Assembly: GCA_046329585.1 (NCBI GenBank)
Contig: JAXLUI010000001.1
Coordinates: 2,480,001-2,544,000 of the forward strand
Reading direction: 5' to 3'
DNA: 64,000 bases
Source of the DNA: DLKC01 sp002478885
Lineage (GTDB): Bacteria > Bacteroidota > Bacteroidia > Chitinophagales > Chitinophagaceae
Shown here: positions 23,979-32,293 of the stretch, piece after piece
Layout of the letters: each line of letters begins with the position of its first letter
How positions within the stretch are numbered: the stretch's first letter is position 1
Made by a program: the position numbers and the translations under genes
The notes under the pieces: generated by a model
The model's database searches: none
What the model saw: the letters and a program-made list of their open reading frames with translations, nothing else
What the model was told of the DNA's origin: nothing

Positions 23979-25001
23979 ATGAATATAAGAGCAGCATTGG
24001 AAAAACGCATTCTCGTAATCGATGGGGCAATGGGCACCATGATACAGCGCTATAAACTTAGTGAAGCAGACTATCGTGGAGAACGTTTTGCAAACTGGCA
24101 AAGCGATGTAAAAGGGAATAATGACCTGCTGTGCCTTACCAAACCAGCAGTAATTGAGGCCATTCACAAAGAATACCTCGCTGCGGGTGCAGATATTATT
24201 GAAACAAATACTTTCAACGCACAACGTGTTTCATTAGCCGATTACCATATGGAGGCATTGGCTTATGAAATAAACCTGGCTGCTGCCCGTATTGCGCGCA
24301 AGGCGGCAGACGCGTTTACAGCAGAAAATCCATGGAAACCGCGTTTTGTTGCCGGAGCCATTGGGCCAATGAATAAAACGCTGTCTCTCTCTCCTGATGT
24401 AAATAACCCAGGCTACAGGGCGATCAGTTTCGACGAGGTTGCAGATGCATATTACGAGCAGGTAACTGCCCTTGTTGATGGCGGTGTGGATGTTTTATTG
24501 ATAGAAACCATTTTTGATACGTTGAACGCAAAGGCTGCCATTTACGCGATCAAGAAATATTTTGCGTTGCATAACGACCAGAAAAAAGAAATAATGATCA
24601 GCGGAACTATCACGGACGCCAGCGGAAGAACACTAAGCGGGCAAACACTCGAAGCATTTTATACTTCTGTTATGCATGCAAAACCTTTGAGCATTGGATT
24701 GAATTGTGCTCTCGGCGCAAAAGAAATGCGCGGACATATAGAAGAACTTTCACAGCTGGCAAGCTGTTATGTTTCGGCATATCCAAATGCCGGCCTGCCA
24801 AATGCAATGGGTGAATATGATGAGCAGCCTCATGAAACCGCGCACTTTCTCGAAGATTGGGCGAATGAGGGATTTGTAAATATCGTTGGTGGTTGTTGCG
24901 GAACAACGCCAGACCATATCAGGCACATTGCGGTAAATGTGCAAAACATCAAACCGCGTAAAATGCCTTTATTGGAAACCGTTTTAGAAGATCAGCTATG
25001 A
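23979..25001 (+). CDS. metH: Methionine synthase, homocysteine-binding subunit (split MetH N-part)
   Basis: 340 residues corresponding to the first (homocysteine S-methyltransferase) module of cobalamin-dependent MetH. It starts 'RILVIDGAMGTMIQRYKL', and the zinc-binding cysteines are Cys243 (GLNCALG) and Cys306–Cys307 (VGGCCGTTP). Full-length MetH is about 1200 residues; here the remaining modules are a separate gene that overlaps this one by 4 bp (ATGA), so the two subunits should be made together and act as a complex. The split form is common in Bacteroidota rather than a frameshift: both genes have proper starts and stops. Confidence 0.94.
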   Translation: MNIRAALEKRILVIDGAMGTMIQRYKLSEADYRGERFANWQSDVKGNNDLLCLTKPAVIEAIHKEYLAAGADIIETNTFNAQRVSLADYHMEALAYEINLAAARIARKAADAFTAENPWKPRFVAGAIGPMNKTLSLSPDVNNPGYRAISFDEVADAYYEQVTALVDGGVDVLLIETIFDTLNAKAAIYAIKKYFALHNDQKKEIMISGTITDASGRTLSGQTLEAFYTSVMHAKPLSIGLNCALGAKEMRGHIEELSQLASCYVSAYPNAGLPNAMGEYDEQPHETAHFLEDWANEGFVNIVGGCCGTTPDHIRHIAVNVQNIKPRKMPLLETVLEDQL

Positions 25002-27691
25002 GTGAAACTCTTGTGATAAAAAATTATAGCCGCTATGCCGGGCTTGAGCCTTTGGTAGTTCGGCCTGATACAAACTTCATCAATGTTGGTGAGCGCACCA
25101 ATGTAACAGGCTCAAAGAAGTTTGCGAGGTTAATTCGTGAAAATAAGTACGAAGAAGCGCTTAGCGTTGCAAGGCAGCAGGTAGAGAACGGTGCACAAAT
25201 ACTCGATGTGAACATGGACGATGCGCTGTTAGATGGCGTAAAAGCAATGACGACTTTTCTTAACCTTCTGCAGAGCGAACCGGATATTGCAAAAATTCCT
25301 GTGATGATCGATTCATCAAAATTTGAGATCATAGAAGCAGGTCTGAAATGTGTACAGGGAAAGTGTATTGTTAATTCTATCTCGTTGAAAGAAGGGGAAG
25401 AGAAATTTATACAACATGCATTAACCTGCCAGGCTTACGGCGCCGCCGTTATTGTAATGGCGTTCGATGAACATGGCCAGGCTGATACCAAAACAAGAAA
25501 GATTGAAATATGCCAGCGGGCTTATAATATACTGACTGAACAAGTTGGCTTTGATCCGCAGGATATCATTTTCGATCCCAACATATTTGCCATAGCCACA
25601 GGTATTGAAGAACATAATAATTATGCAGTTGATTTTATTGAAGCCACACGTGAAATAAAGCAACGAATGCCACTTGCGAAAGTGAGCGGGGGCGTTAGCA
25701 ATGTATCCTTTTCTTTCAGGGGCAACGATCATGTAAGGGAAGCCATTCATAGCGTATTTCTTTTGCACGCGATAAAGGCTGGTATGGACATGGGTATCGT
25801 TAACGCAGGACAGCTTGTTGTGTATGACGAGATAGAACTGCAATTACGCGAACTATGCGAAAACGTAATTCTTAACAGGAACAACGATAACAATGAAGCT
25901 ACAGAAAGCCTGATCGCTTTTGCGGAAACGGTAAAAGCAAAAGGTAAAGTGGAAGTAAAAGATAAAGCATGGCGTAACAATTCGGTTGAAGAGCGTTTAA
26001 AGCATGCCCTTATTAATGGCATTACAGATTACATAGACGCTGATACCGAAGAAGCCCGCTCAAAGTATTTCAAGCCCCTTGAGGTAATCGAAGGTCCACT
26101 GATGGCGGGTATGAACGTTGTGGGTGATCTTTTCGGTGCGGGCAAAATGTTCTTGCCGCAGGTTGTTAAGAGTGCCAGGGTAATGAAAAAAAGCGTGGCA
26201 TATTTAACACCATTTATTGAAGAAGAGAAACGCCTGAACCCATTGGCATTGCAGGGCGGCGCCGCGAAAATACTGCTCGCAACCGTAAAGGGCGATGTGC
26301 ACGACATAGGCAAAAATATTGTGGGTGTGGTGCTTGGCTGCAATGGGTACGATATAATTGATCTTGGCGTAATGGTGAGCGCTGACAAAATTCTAGACAC
26401 GGCACAAAAAGAGCATGTTGACATTATCGGCCTGAGCGGACTCATTACCCCTTCACTCGATGAAATGGTGCACATTGCCCATGAAATGAAGCGTCGCAAT
26501 ATGAGCCAGCCTTTGCTCATAGGTGGCGCAACAACTTCTCGTATGCATACGGCGGTAAAAATAGCACCCCAATATAATAATGGTGTTGTGCATGTACTCG
26601 ACGCCTCACGCAGTGTTACCGTTGCCGGATCGCTGCTGAGCAAGGATCAAAGGCAAAACTTTCTTAACGGCGTCGCAGGTGAATACATAAAATTGAAAGA
26701 ACAATTCGATAACAAAAAGACTGCGAAACAATACATTTCTTATGCCGATGCAGCAGCAAATGCTTTAAACATCGAATGGCAAAACAGCAACACCTTAGCG
26801 CCAACCTTTACAGAAACAAAAGTTTTTGAAGATTTCCCGTTGGCTGAATTGCGTAGTTATATCGATTGGAAACCGTTCTTTATCGCCTGGGAAATGCATG
26901 GCAATTTTCCCGAAATACTTAGCGACCAAATAATTGGCAAAGAAGCCACTAAATTATACAACGACGCCAATGCCTTACTCGACCAGCTTGTTGCAGAAAA
27001 ATGGCTTACTGCCAAAGGAGTTATCGGCTTTTGGGAAGCAGCAAGAGTAGCGGCAGATAGTGTTGAGGTATTAACCAAAACAAGCCGCATAAGGCTGGAA
27101 TTTCTTCGTCAACAGGTAAAAAAAGCAAGCAGCCAGCCAAATTTGTCGCTGGCAGATTTTATTGCGCCGGCAAAAAAAGGAATCAAAGATTTTATCGGCG
27201 CTTTTGCCGTGACAATAGACGGAATAGAGCCGCACATAAAACGTTTCGGTCAACAGCACGACGACTACAACAAGATAATGCTGCAGGCACTCGCAGATCG
27301 TTTAGCCGAAGCATTTGCAGAATGCCTGCATCAGCGGGTGCGCAAAGAATACTGGGGTTATGCAAAAGGCGAAGAGCTTTCTAATGAAGAGCTTATTAAA
27401 GAGCAATATGCCGGTATTCGCCCTGCGCCGGGTTACCCCGCATGTCCCGACCACAGTGAAAAATACAAGTTATTCAGCCTGCTGAATGCAACGGAAAACA
27501 CAGGCATACAACTTACCGAATCACTGGCTATGTACCCGGCAGCCAGCGTTTGCGGCTGGTATTTCAGTCATGCACAAAGCCAGTATTTTGGTGTTGGTAA
27601 AATCGGCGAAGACCAGCTTGATGATTACGCAAAACGAAAAGGCTGGAACAAAGAAGAAGCAAGCCGCTGGTTAAGGCCTTTACTCGATTAA
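24998..27691 (+). CDS. metH: Methionine synthase, folate/B12/reactivation subunit (split MetH C-part)
   Basis: 897 residues carrying three modules of MetH. The pterin-binding domain (about 20–300) has 'FINVGERTNVTGS' and 'VNSISLKEG'. The B12 cap and binding domain (about 310–560) has the cobalt-ligand motif DVHDIG with His435. The C-terminal AdoMet-dependent reactivation domain (about 600–890) has 'RPAPGYPACPDHSEK' and 'YPAASVCGWYF'. It transfers methyl from methyl-tetrahydrofolate via cobalamin to homocysteine bound on the partner subunit. It depends on cobalamin, and no B12 riboswitch was recognised upstream. Confidence 0.95.
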   Translation: MSETLVIKNYSRYAGLEPLVVRPDTNFINVGERTNVTGSKKFARLIRENKYEEALSVARQQVENGAQILDVNMDDALLDGVKAMTTFLNLLQSEPDIAKIPVMIDSSKFEIIEAGLKCVQGKCIVNSISLKEGEEKFIQHALTCQAYGAAVIVMAFDEHGQADTKTRKIEICQRAYNILTEQVGFDPQDIIFDPNIFAIATGIEEHNNYAVDFIEATREIKQRMPLAKVSGGVSNVSFSFRGNDHVREAIHSVFLLHAIKAGMDMGIVNAGQLVVYDEIELQLRELCENVILNRNNDNNEATESLIAFAETVKAKGKVEVKDKAWRNNSVEERLKHALINGITDYIDADTEEARSKYFKPLEVIEGPLMAGMNVVGDLFGAGKMFLPQVVKSARVMKKSVAYLTPFIEEEKRLNPLALQGGAAKILLATVKGDVHDIGKNIVGVVLGCNGYDIIDLGVMVSADKILDTAQKEHVDIIGLSGLITPSLDEMVHIAHEMKRRNMSQPLLIGGATTSRMHTAVKIAPQYNNGVVHVLDASRSVTVAGSLLSKDQRQNFLNGVAGEYIKLKEQFDNKKTAKQYISYADAAANALNIEWQNSNTLAPTFTETKVFEDFPLAELRSYIDWKPFFIAWEMHGNFPEILSDQIIGKEATKLYNDANALLDQLVAEKWLTAKGVIGFWEAARVAADSVEVLTKTSRIRLEFLRQQVKKASSQPNLSLADFIAPAKKGIKDFIGAFAVTIDGIEPHIKRFGQQHDDYNKIMLQALADRLAEAFAECLHQRVRKEYWGYAKGEELSNEELIKEQYAGIRPAPGYPACPDHSEKYKLFSLLNATENTGIQLTESLAMYPAASVCGWYFSHAQSQYFGVGKIGEDQLDDYAKRKGWNKEEASRWLRPLLD

Positions 27692-27709
27692 CTTGCCCAG
27701 TAAAAAATC

Positions 27710-27862
27710 CGGAACGCTGAAGAGTGCGACGCAACCGGCGATGCCAGGAGTGTTATGGCCGGGCCCAAAAACTATTCATACGATGTATTGAAAAGCAGTT
27801 TTTGCCACCGGCTGCATTAACATAAATTAAACTTTCGTTGCGTCGCACTCTTGTACTTCCAC
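27710..27862. repeat. Dispersed repeat, outward-facing inverted pair
   Basis: Forward arm GAACGCTGAAGAGTGCGACG (core 27722–27735, class B) and, 101 bp later, reverse arm GTTGCGTCGCACTCTTGTAC (27837–27856, class B). Here the conserved arms are on the outside and the tails (CGGCGATGCC ... ATGGCCGGGCCC; CCACCGGCTGCATTAAC) meet in the middle, the opposite order to the other pairs. It lies between metH and the FGE-like gene. Confidence 0.9.
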
Positions 27863-27905
27863 CACTTTATTCAACTAATTTTATCCTTACCAACAACGTG
27901 TTTGT

Positions 27906-29117
27906 ATGAAAAGAACAAGCTACCTGCTGTGTGCCGCCATTGTAATAACCTCCTGCGCCGAAACAGCAAAAAAGCCCATGGACAAAGTGACTGAAGCCGC
28001 CGCGCCAACAGCGATAGAGAAGGAAAAAATATCTGGTGCTATATCCTGTAAGATCACCGGCTTTTCTGCTGCCGACAGCTTGTTGTATATAAACGGAGGC
28101 GGAAAAGATTTTAAAGAAACTGTTCCCAACGCTTTTGTGCCCACGGCTAAGGCTCCCGAAGGCATGGTATGGATCCCTGGCGGCGAATTTAGCATGGGTG
28201 GCATAAATCCTGTGGGCCTTACTTCCGGCGGGCACGAAACCATGAACGACGCAAGGCCTGTGCACCGTGTTGCGGTCGATGGCTTTTATATGGATGCAAC
28301 AGAAGTAACCAATGAGCAATTTGCAAAATTCGTTGCAGCAACAGGATATATAACAATAGCAGAACGTAAACCTACAAAAGAAGAATTTCCGAATGTGCCT
28401 GAAGAGAACCTTATCGCGGGTTCTGTTGTTTTCACCCCTCCGTCGAAACCGGTTTCATTGAACGATTATTTTCAATGGTGGAGCTATAGGAAAGGAGCAG
28501 ATTGGAAACACCCAACCGGTCAAGGGAGCAGCATCAAAGGCAGGGAAAATTACCCGGTAGTGCAGGTCTGTTACGAAGATGCGGAGGCTTATGCAAAATG
28601 GGCAGGCAAAAGGTTACCAACCGAAGCCGAATGGGAGTTTGCAGCGCGTGGCGGGGTTGGTGGTGAACTATATGCATGGGGCAATGAACTTAAACCTGGA
28701 GGCAAATTGATGGCTAACATTTTTGAGGGGCATTTTCCGGGCGATGACAATGGAGAAGATGGATATAAAGGAATAGCACCGGTAAAACAGTATCCTGCAT
28801 CTCGGTATGGGTTATATGATATTGCCGGCAATGTTTGGGAATGGTGCAGCGACTGGTACCGCCCCGATTATTACGAAACATTGTCGAAAGAGGCTGTGGC
28901 AAAAAATCCGAAGGGCCCCGAAGACTCTTACGATCCGGCAGAACCCGGACTGCAAAAGCGCGTGCAGCGGGGCGGATCATTTCTGTGTACCGATCAATAC
29001 TGTACAAGATATATGTTGGGAACAAGGGGTAAAGGTGAATATATGACCTCTACAAACCACACCGGGTTCAGGTGTGTAATGGATACCGGGAAAACGGACG
29101 TGGCAAAAAACGAATGA
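27906..29117 (+). CDS. Formylglycine-generating-enzyme family lipoprotein
   Basis: 403 residues. The signal ends VITSC, with Cys17 as the lipidation site. The FGE-sulfatase domain spans about 82–395: 'EGMVWIPGGEFSMGG', 'VDGFYMDATEVTNEQFAKFV', 'RLPTEAEWEFAARGG', 'GNVWEWCSDWY', 'RVQRGGSFLC'. Unlike many non-enzymatic relatives, it keeps the copper-binding cysteine pair of true FGEs, Cys361 and Cys366. True FGEs convert a sulfatase Cys to formylglycine; no sulfatase is encoded nearby, so a gliding-motility or other structural role of the superfamily is also possible. A bidirectional terminator closes the gene. Confidence 0.88.
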   Translation: MKRTSYLLCAAIVITSCAETAKKPMDKVTEAAAPTAIEKEKISGAISCKITGFSAADSLLYINGGGKDFKETVPNAFVPTAKAPEGMVWIPGGEFSMGGINPVGLTSGGHETMNDARPVHRVAVDGFYMDATEVTNEQFAKFVAATGYITIAERKPTKEEFPNVPEENLIAGSVVFTPPSKPVSLNDYFQWWSYRKGADWKHPTGQGSSIKGRENYPVVQVCYEDAEAYAKWAGKRLPTEAEWEFAARGGVGGELYAWGNELKPGGKLMANIFEGHFPGDDNGEDGYKGIAPVKQYPASRYGLYDIAGNVWEWCSDWYRPDYYETLSKEAVAKNPKGPEDSYDPAEPGLQKRVQRGGSFLCTDQYCTRYMLGTRGKGEYMTSTNHTGFRCVMDTGKTDVAKNE

Positions 29118-29132
29118 TTTAAATAGCCATTA

Positions 29133-29177
29133 TTGTATAAAAAAAACGCAGGGGTCGCCTGTGTTTTTTTTATACAA
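29133..29177. terminator. Bidirectional intrinsic terminator
   Basis: Outer palindrome TTGTATAAAAAAAAC with its complement GTTTTTTTTATACAA encloses a GC stem (CAGG with CCTG). T runs on both strands allow it to end both the FGE-like gene (+) and the atp operon (-). Confidence 0.93.
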
Positions 29178-29188
29178 TAACTAGCTTA

Positions 29189-30766
29189 TTATTTATAAGC
29201 CGGAATCAGCGTGTTAGCGAGTTCAACCATTTTCTTAACGCCATCGTCAGGAAGGTTGCCCTTTTTAAATTCGGCTAATACATCAGGCAGCTTGTTTTCC
29301 ATTTCCATCAGGAAGTGTTCTTCAAATGCTTTTACTTTTTTTACAGCCACATCGCGTAATAAACCCTGCGTACCAAGGTAGATAATCGCAACCTGCTTTT
29401 CTACCTTAAACGGCGTGTACTGTGCCTGTTTTAAGATTTCAACGTTACGAGCGCCTTTATCAATAACCAGTTTAGTAGCCGCATCAAGGTCGCCACCAAA
29501 TTTAGAGAATGCTTCCATTTCGCGGTAGAGAGCCTGATCCAGTTTAAGCGTACCGGCAACTTTCTTCATTGATTTAATCTGGGCATTACCACCTACACGG
29601 CTTACAGAGATACCTACGTTTATCGCAGGACGTATACCGGCATTGAAAAGATTACCCTCGAGGAATATTTGTCCGTCGGTGATAGAAATAACGTTTGTAG
29701 GAATATAAGCAGAAACGTCGCCGGCCTGTGTTTCAATGATCGGCAAAGCTGTTAAACTGCCACCACCTTTTACAAGATGTTTGATGTTATCCGGAAGATC
29801 ATTCATATTCTTAGCCACTTCATCATTGGAAATAATTTTAGCGGCACGCTCCAACAAACGGCTATGAAGATAGAATACGTCACCGGGATAAGCTTCGCGG
29901 CCGGGAGGACGACGCAATAAAAGACAAACCTCGCGATACGCAACAGCTTGCTTTGAAAGGTCATCGAAAATGATCAGGGCAGGGCGGCCGCTGTCGCGGA
30001 AAAATTCACCGATCGCAGCACCTGCAAAAGGAGCATAGAACTGCAGCGGAGCGGGGTCACTGGCAGAGGCGGCAACGATGGTTGTATAGGCAAGGGCACC
30101 ACTATCTTCCAGTGTTTTCATAACACCGGCAATAGTAGAAGCTTTTTGGCCAATCGCTACATAGATACAATAAACAGGCTTACCTGCCTCGTAGAATTCC
30201 TTCTGATTGATAATCGTATCGATACAAATAGCTGTTTTACCGGTCTGACGGTCGCCGATAACCAGCTCACGCTGGCCACGGCCGATCGGAATCATTGCAT
30301 CAATGGCTTTTATACCCGTTTGCAATGGTTCTTTTACCGGTTCGCGATAGATAACTCCCGGAGCTTTACGCTCAATAGGCATATCAAACAACTCGCCACT
30401 GATGGGACCCTTTCCATCAATTGGTTCGCCAAGAGTATTGATGACACGTCCAACAAGTCCATCACCTACTTTAATGGAAGCGATCTTACCTGTACGACGC
30501 ACAGTATCTCCTTCTTTAATTCCTGAACTCTCTCCCATTAACACCACACCCACATTGTCTTCTTCAAGGTTAAGGGCGATGGCTCTTACACCATTTTCAA
30601 ATTCAACCAGCTCACCAGAACCTACGCCTGTTAGGCCGTATACACGGGCAATACCGTCACCAACCTGGAGTACGGTTCCTATTTCTTCGAGTTCAGCAGA
30701 AGTGTTGAAATTGCTCAACTGTTGACGAAGAATGGATGATATTTCATCTGGCTTAATACCTACCAT
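29189..30766 (-). CDS. atpA: F1Fo ATP synthase subunit alpha
   Basis: 525 residues, normal length. Walker A GDRQTGKTAI lies near residue 170, with 'VYCIYVAIGQKAST' and the arginine-finger region 'NVGISVSRVGGNAQIKSMKKVAGTLKLDQA'. It is the non-catalytic nucleotide-binding subunit of F1. It is the last gene of the atpBEFHA operon: the usual downstream atpG (gamma) is absent and a strong terminator starts 12 nt after the stop, so gamma, beta and epsilon must be encoded elsewhere. Confidence 0.98.
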   Translation of the reverse strand: MVGIKPDEISSILRQQLSNFNTSAELEEIGTVLQVGDGIARVYGLTGVGSGELVEFENGVRAIALNLEEDNVGVVLMGESSGIKEGDTVRRTGKIASIKVGDGLVGRVINTLGEPIDGKGPISGELFDMPIERKAPGVIYREPVKEPLQTGIKAIDAMIPIGRGQRELVIGDRQTGKTAICIDTIINQKEFYEAGKPVYCIYVAIGQKASTIAGVMKTLEDSGALAYTTIVAASASDPAPLQFYAPFAGAAIGEFFRDSGRPALIIFDDLSKQAVAYREVCLLLRRPPGREAYPGDVFYLHSRLLERAAKIISNDEVAKNMNDLPDNIKHLVKGGGSLTALPIIETQAGDVSAYIPTNVISITDGQIFLEGNLFNAGIRPAINVGISVSRVGGNAQIKSMKKVAGTLKLDQALYREMEAFSKFGGDLDAATKLVIDKGARNVEILKQAQYTPFKVEKQVAIIYLGTQGLLRDVAVKKVKAFEEHFLMEMENKLPDVLAEFKKGNLPDDGVKKMVELANTLIPAYK

Positions 30767-30803
30767 TGTTTTACTATTTTATAGTTAATTATGAAAAAAG
30801 TTA

Positions 30804-31367
30804 TTACCTGATCTTGTGAACGTACATATTTTCAATGAACTGCTTGCCTATTACCTGCAGATCGTGTTTTATACTTGCGTCGAACATAAGGTCTTTCGTT
30901 TTGGCAACAAAACCACCAATAATATCCGGCTTTACCTTGCTCACAATCTGAAGCTGTTTGTTTTCAAATCTTTTTAAGCCGGAAAAGCGCTTTCTCATTC
31001 CTTCTTTCAGCTCATCAGAGATCTCAACAGCAGTAGTAATCTCCAGGATTTCGATACCTTTTATTTTGCGGTATTGCTCGATAAACTCAACGGCGATTTC
31101 ACCAAAGATCAATTCACGGCTTTTAGAAAAAACGAGCGTAAAAAAGGCCAGTGTGATTTCCGAAATTTTACCTCCGAAAACGGCTTTGAAAAGTTTGGTT
31201 TTTTGAGCATCGCTGTAAACGGGCGAAAGCATAATTGCATTGAACTCTTTGGTATTTGATGCCTTTATAAACTCAATATCCTTCACCACAGTATCCAGCT
31301 GATTTTGCTCAACTGCAATATCTATAAGCGCTTTTGCGTAACGATGTGCAATAATCTGATTTCGCAT
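30804..31367 (-). CDS. atpH: F1Fo ATP synthase subunit delta
   Basis: 187 residues of the OSCP/delta family, which links F1 to the peripheral stalk. Visible signatures are 'IAHRYAKALIDIAVEQNQLD' at the N-terminus, 'FFTLVFSKSRELIFGEIAVEF' in the middle, and 'KPDIIGGFVAKTKDLMFDASI' near the C-terminus (canonical IGG...D.S). It lies 37 bp before atpA and 25 bp after atpF. Confidence 0.95.
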   Translation of the reverse strand: MRNQIIAHRYAKALIDIAVEQNQLDTVVKDIEFIKASNTKEFNAIMLSPVYSDAQKTKLFKAVFGGKISEITLAFFTLVFSKSRELIFGEIAVEFIEQYRKIKGIEILEITTAVEISDELKEGMRKRFSGLKRFENKQLQIVSKVKPDIIGGFVAKTKDLMFDASIKHDLQVIGKQFIENMYVHKIR

Positions 31368-31392
31368 ATGTTTTTACCTCGTTATTAAATAA

Positions 31393-31893
31393 TTAGTTGC
31401 TGGTAACTGCAAGATCATTTGCAAGTTTAACGATGTACTTTTCCTGGTCTGCTTTGTCGGTTAACTCTTTTCTGATCACTTTTTCCGTCACTTCAATCAC
31501 CATTTTACCAATGCTGTTCTTAACGTCAGTTAGAGCCGCGTTTTTTTGTTGTTCGATTGCACTTTGAGCATCGGCAACAATTCTGTCATATTCAAATTTT
31601 GCCTTATCCCTCGCCTCTGCGATCATTTTATCAGCAGTTTCCTTTGATTCTCTCAATATAGCTGCGCGTTCTTCCCTTGCTTTAGCGAGCAAAGCCTCAT
31701 TTTCGCTTTTCATGTGCGCCATTTCCGCTTTCACTTTGTCGGCTGTTTCCAAAGCATCAGAGATGCCGGTTTCACGTTCTTTGAGGCTGTTTAGGATAGG
31801 CTTCCATGCAAATTTTTTCAGGATGAAAAAAAGAATAAGAAAAGCGACCAGGTTCCATACAAACAAGCCTAAGGCGGGAGTTAACAATTCCAT
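31393..31893 (-). CDS. atpF: F1Fo ATP synthase subunit b
   Basis: 166 residues: an N-terminal membrane helix ('GLFVWNLVAFLILFFILKKFAWKPI', about 9–33) followed by a long, charged, heptad-patterned helix rich in Glu/Lys/Ala, the dimeric peripheral stalk. It is separated from atpE by 119 bp that contain a strong hairpin (31952–31990), the largest gap inside the operon. Confidence 0.96.
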   Translation of the reverse strand: MELLTPALGLFVWNLVAFLILFFILKKFAWKPILNSLKERETGISDALETADKVKAEMAHMKSENEALLAKAREERAAILRESKETADKMIAEARDKAKFEYDRIVADAQSAIEQQKNAALTDVKNSIGKMVIEVTEKVIRKELTDKADQEKYIVKLANDLAVTSN

Positions 31894-31951
31894 ATACTCT
31901 TAATTTGAAAATGAATAGTTGGTTCTAAACAAGTGAGACCATTTTAAATTA

Positions 31952-31990
31952 ATTACTGCACCCTTTGCCCTGTGCGCCAGGTGCAGTAAT
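31952..31990 (-). promoter_or_regulatory. mRNA hairpin between atpE and atpF
   Basis: Perfect 11-bp inverted repeat ATTACTGCACC (31952–31962) and GGTGCAGTAAT (31980–31990), 17-nt loop, no T run behind it on the minus strand. It lies 23 nt after the atpE stop, so it could protect the atpE mRNA end or partly terminate, raising c-subunit output over the downstream genes. Confidence 0.6.
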
Positions 31991-32012
31991 CTTTTTACGT
32001 GCAATACCAGTA

Positions 32013-32255
32013 CTAGCTGAAAACAGCGAGCAAGCCCGCAACCGCACCCAGAAGGGCAACACCTTCAACAAGGGCAGCAGCGAGGATCATGTTTGCACGA
32101 ATGTCATTTGCAGCTTCAGGCTGGCGGGCAATACCTTCAACGGCGCCTTTACCTACCTGGCCAATACCGATACCGGCACCCATTGCTGCAAGACCTGCAC
32201 CAATAGCACCCAGACCGGGCTGAACTACATCTGCTAATAAAACTGGATTAATCAT
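32013..32255 (-). CDS. atpE: F1Fo ATP synthase subunit c
   Basis: 80 residues forming a two-helix hairpin: a Gly/Ala-rich first helix (GAIGAGLAAMGAGIGIG), polar loop RQPEAANDIR and a second helix with the ion-carrying Glu in ALVEGVALLG. The residue after Glu is Gly, not Ser/Thr, and the Na+-type Gln/Glu-Ser pattern is missing, so proton coupling is likely (inference). c is needed in many copies, which fits the hairpin just downstream. Confidence 0.97.
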   Translation of the reverse strand: MINPVLLADVVQPGLGAIGAGLAAMGAGIGIGQVGKGAVEGIARQPEAANDIRANMILAAALVEGVALLGAVAGLLAVFS

Positions 32256-32293
32256 GATACTTGTTTTTTTATGAACAAAATTTTTAGTTGTTA

